Shown here: piece after piece, positions 61,168 to 64,000 of the stretch | How the letters are laid out: each line of letters starts with the position of its first letter | Numbering within the stretch: position 1 is the stretch's first letter | Assembly (NCBI RefSeq): GCF_024723825.1 | Contig: NZ_JANQBQ010000001.1 | Coordinates: forward strand, 2,852,001-2,916,000 | Length of the DNA: 64,000 nt | Origin: Romboutsia lituseburensis | GTDB taxonomy: Bacteria > Bacillota > Clostridia > Peptostreptococcales > Peptostreptococcaceae | Direction: 5' to 3' | Program-made: the position numbers and the translations under genes | Notes under the pieces: model-generated | Databases searched by the model: none | What the model saw: the letters and a program-made list of their open reading frames with translations, nothing else | Told to the model about the DNA's origin: nothing

Positions 61168-63387
61168 ATGTTTAAGATTTTTAGGTACTTAAAACCATTT
61201 ATAGTTTCGATTGTGGCAGTAGTTATGCTACTAGTAGTTCAAGCGGTATGTGATCTTTCATTGCCAGACTATACATCAAATATTGTAAATGTTGGAATTC
61301 AGCAAAGTGGTATAGAAAATGCAGTTCCTAAAGTGATTCGTGAAAGTGAATTAAATAAAAATACACTGTTCATGAACAATAGTGACAAAGAAAAAATAGA
61401 AAAAAGCTACACATTATTAGATAAAAATAAATTGAGTAAAGAAGAGTATGATAAAGAAGTAAAGCAATATCCAGCTCTTAAAAATCAACCAATTTATAAA
61501 TTAAACACTAAAGATGAAGCAACTATTGATGAACTTAACAAAATAATGAGTAAATCAATGATGAGAGTAGCTGGTGTTGAAATGGCAAGTGAAAAAGGCG
61601 CAATTCCAAATATTCCTCAAAATATGAATATATGGACAGTTCTTGAGCAAATGCCTATAGACCAGTTAGATCAAATGACTAAAGAAATAGATAAAAACAT
61701 AAATAAATTAGATGATAGCATGTTAACTCAAGCATCAATAAATTCTGTTAAATCAGAATATGAAAAAGTTGGTTTAGATATAGAAAAATTACAAACAAAT
61801 TATATATTTAAATCAGGAGGAATAATGCTGCTAGTAGCTCTTATAAGTATGGCTGCAACAGTAACAGTTGGGTTCTTAGCAGCAAAAATAGCTGCTGGAA
61901 TGGGTAAAAACCTTCGTAAAGATGTATTTAGAAAAGTTGTAGGATTTTCGAATGTAGAATTTGATAAGTTTTCGACAGCATCGTTAATAACTCGTAGTAC
62001 TAATGATATACAACAAATACAAACTTTAATGGTAATGCTAGTTAGAATGGTATTTTACGCTCCTATATTAGGTATAGGTGGAGTAATAAAAGTTTTAGAT
62101 ACTGATACATCAATGGCATGGATAATAGGGGTTGCAGTAGTTGCAATATTATCTCTTGTATCAGTTTTATTTGGTTTAGCAATACCAAGATTTAAGAAAG
62201 TTCAAAAATTAGTCGATAAATTAAACTTAGTAACACGTGAATCTTTAACAGGAATGTTAGTTATAAGAGCTTTTGGTACACAAAAAATAGAAGAAGAAAG
62301 ATTTGATGAAACAAATGGACTTCTTAGAAAAACAAATACATTTGTTAATCGTATAATGTCAATGATGATGCCAATGATGATGTTAATAATGAACATTATA
62401 ACTATATTAATAGTATGGGTAGGTGCACATAATGTTGATGCTGGATCTATGCAAGTTGGGGATATGATGGCATTTATACAATATGCTATGCAAATAATAA
62501 TGTCATTCTTAATGATATCAATGTTATCTGTAATATTACCAAGAGCATCTGTATCAGCTACTCGTATAAGTGAAGTTTTAAATACAGATATAAGTATAAA
62601 GGATGCTAATGATACTAAAAAACTTGATAAGTCAAAAGATGGATATATAGAATTTAAAAATGTATCATTTAAATATCCAGATGCAGAAGATGATGTAATA
62701 AGTGATATAAGCTTTACAGCTAAACCAGGTGAGACTACTGCATTTATAGGAAGTACAGGTAGTGGTAAGTCTACACTTATAAACTTAATACCTCGTTTCT
62801 TTGATGTAACTTCAGGGGAAGTATTAGTAAATGGAGTTAATATAAAAGAAGTAAGTCAACATGAACTTAGAGGGAAAATAGGATATGTCCCTCAAAAGGG
62901 AATTTTATTCTCAGGAACTATAGATAGCAATATAAGATATGGTGTACAAGATGCGACTAAAGAAGAAATAGAAAAAGCATCAACAATAGCTCAAGCAATG
63001 GAGTTTATACAAGATAAACCGGATAAATTTGAAACTGAAATAGCTCAAGGTGGTACTAATGTGTCAGGTGGTCAGAAGCAAAGACTTTCAATAGCTCGTG
63101 CTTTAGCTAAAAATCCAAATATATTTATATTTGATGATAGTTTCTCTGCTTTAGATTTAAAAACTGATGCAAAACTTAGAAGAGAGCTAAAGCCTGAAAC
63201 TAAGGACTCAACAGTATTAATAGTAGCTCAGAGAATAAGTACTATAATGAATGCAGACCAAATTATAGTTCTTGATGAAGGTAAGATGGTAGGTAAAGGT
63301 AAACATGAGGAACTTCTACAAGATTGTGAAGTATACAAACAAATAGCACTATCTCAGCTTTCAAAGGAGGAGTTAGCACATGAGTAA
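61168..63387 (+). CDS. heterodimeric ABC exporter, first subunit (multidrug type)
   Basis: A 739-residue half-transporter: six membrane helices, with an unusually long segment (about 45-215) between helices 1 and 2, and an ABC domain at about 490-735. Walker A is GSTGSGKST, signature VSGGQKQR, Walker B NIFIFDDSFSALD and H-loop replaced by VAQRIS (Gln for His). The Asp after Walker B in place of the catalytic Glu, with the Gln, marks this as the degenerate-site partner of a BmrC/BmrD- or TM287/288-type pair. It overlaps the second subunit gene by eight bases. Substrate unknown; the divergent MarR is the likely regulator. Confidence 0.9.
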   Translation: MFKIFRYLKPFIVSIVAVVMLLVVQAVCDLSLPDYTSNIVNVGIQQSGIENAVPKVIRESELNKNTLFMNNSDKEKIEKSYTLLDKNKLSKEEYDKEVKQYPALKNQPIYKLNTKDEATIDELNKIMSKSMMRVAGVEMASEKGAIPNIPQNMNIWTVLEQMPIDQLDQMTKEIDKNINKLDDSMLTQASINSVKSEYEKVGLDIEKLQTNYIFKSGGIMLLVALISMAATVTVGFLAAKIAAGMGKNLRKDVFRKVVGFSNVEFDKFSTASLITRSTNDIQQIQTLMVMLVRMVFYAPILGIGGVIKVLDTDTSMAWIIGVAVVAILSLVSVLFGLAIPRFKKVQKLVDKLNLVTRESLTGMLVIRAFGTQKIEEERFDETNGLLRKTNTFVNRIMSMMMPMMMLIMNIITILIVWVGAHNVDAGSMQVGDMMAFIQYAMQIIMSFLMISMLSVILPRASVSATRISEVLNTDISIKDANDTKKLDKSKDGYIEFKNVSFKYPDAEDDVISDISFTAKPGETTAFIGSTGSGKSTLINLIPRFFDVTSGEVLVNGVNIKEVSQHELRGKIGYVPQKGILFSGTIDSNIRYGVQDATKEEIEKASTIAQAMEFIQDKPDKFETEIAQGGTNVSGGQKQRLSIARALAKNPNIFIFDDSFSALDLKTDAKLRRELKPETKDSTVLIVAQRISTIMNADQIIVLDEGKMVGKGKHEELLQDCEVYKQIALSQLSKEELAHE

Positions 63388-64000
63388 TCCAAGAAGGAAA
63401 AGAGCAGGAGGTCCAATGGGTGGCCCTATGGGTCATGGCATGGGTGGAACTGAAAAAGCAAAAGACTTTAAAGGAACAATGAAAAAATTACTACAGCATT
63501 TAAAGCCATATAAAATAGCTATGATATTTGTTGTAATATTTGCAATAGGAAGTGCGGCCTTTAATATAGTAGGACCTAAAATATTAGGTAACGCAACAAC
63601 AGAGATATTTGAAGGATTAGTTGCTAAGGTTAGTGGAACTGGAAATGGTATAGATTTTGATTCGATTTTAAAAACATTAACTATGCTATCTGTATTGTAT
63701 GTTATAAGTGCAGTATTTTCATTTATACAAACTTTTGTAACATCAGATATATCTCAAAAAGTATCTTATAACTTAAGAAAAGAAATATCTGAAAAAATAA
63801 ATAGATTACCTCTTAATTACTTTGATAAAAAGACTCATGGAGAAGTTTTATCAAGAGTAACTAATGATGTAGATGCAATAAGTCAAAACTTAAATCAAAT
63901 ATTATCTCAGATGATAACATCAATAACAACTATTATAGGGGTACTTATAATGATGTTATCAATAAGTGTAAGTATGACATTAGTAAGTTTAGTGATAATA
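63380..64000 (+). CDS. heterodimeric ABC exporter, second subunit, cut by the window edge
   Basis: The first 207 residues of the partner. A Gly/Met/Pro-rich start (GGPMGGPMGHGMGG) is followed by the first membrane helices (IAMIFVVIFAIGSAAFNIVG) and RLPLNYFDKKTHGEVLSRVTNDVD, the coupling region of ABC exporters. ATG 63380 lies inside the end of the first gene with AGGAGG upstream, so the pair is co-translated. The nucleotide-binding domain lies beyond the window. Confidence 0.9.
   Translation, partial: MSNPRRKRAGGPMGGPMGHGMGGTEKAKDFKGTMKKLLQHLKPYKIAMIFVVIFAIGSAAFNIVGPKILGNATTEIFEGLVAKVSGTGNGIDFDSILKTLTMLSVLYVISAVFSFIQTFVTSDISQKVSYNLRKEISEKINRLPLNYFDKKTHGEVLSRVTNDVDAISQNLNQILSQMITSITTIIGVLIMMLSISVSMTLVSLVII

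Overview
The window is AT-rich, gene-dense Firmicute DNA. Genes have strong AGGAGG-type ribosome-binding sites, several start at GTG or TTG, and many are separated by short intrinsic terminators. The gene families point to an anaerobic, spore-forming member of the Clostridia, plausibly Peptostreptococcaceae: SPOCS/DUF3794 and giant DUF11-repeat proteins, ferredoxin-nitroreductase, Old Yellow Enzyme, desulfoferrodoxin, BceAB, FolT, and AgrC/LytTR signalling. The species call is inference. No rRNA, tRNA, CRISPR array, transposase, prophage or plasmid gene was recognised.

Layout. 0-7 kb: the end of a VWA-like (DUF2201) gene, an Ada-type methyl-phosphotriester sensor/AraC regulator coupled to a CCG-domain protein, a BceAB-like ABC pair, and a ferredoxin-nitroreductase divergent from a LysR regulator. 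7-12 kb: a thiol-redox island with thioredoxin, an HxlR regulator, an SH3-NlpC/P60 gene broken by one stop codon, an RclA-like flavin disulfide reductase, and a CcdA-TlpA fusion. Three promoters in this island share one operator (consensus GGTTACWAAAAAGTACC) placed identically over the -35 box. 12-25.6 kb: a probable spore-surface cluster with a SPOCS protein behind a textbook sigma-K-like promoter, a DUF11-SPOCS fusion, an 1146-residue DUF11-like protein and a 2698-residue protein with 18 DUF11 modules. None has a secretion signal or sortase motif that I can see.

25.7-35.7 kb: Ogt, a GNAT, a MATE exporter, a MazG-like enzyme, a LytTR/GHKL two-component pair, a chemoreceptor, a HesB-like protein, an XRE regulator fused to a complete superoxide-reductase domain, and a CPBP protease. 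35.7-36.4 kb is non-coding and holds two structured-RNA candidates. 36.4-43 kb: a cupin-XRE regulator divergent from a D-threonine-aldolase-like enzyme, the folate ECF component FolT, a stand-alone rpsD with a terminator-containing leader, a methyltransferase, and a TetR gene with no ordinary start codon.

42-48 kb: an eetB/eetA-like pair next to ApbE, and an ECF sigma, RsgI-like anti-sigma and SH3-repeat operon with a near-perfect palindrome in front of it. 48-64 kb: YaiI/YqxD, an XRE-TPR regulator, a membrane MutS-like ATPase, NhaC, a second HxlR regulator divergent from an Old Yellow Enzyme gene whose start is frameshifted, a VOC protein, a metallophosphoesterase, a FUSC-type exporter convergent with MarR, and a heterodimeric ABC exporter that runs off the right edge.

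The two most system-like regions are the HxlR redox regulon (7.0-11.9 kb) and the SPOCS/DUF11 cluster (12.2-25.6 kb).
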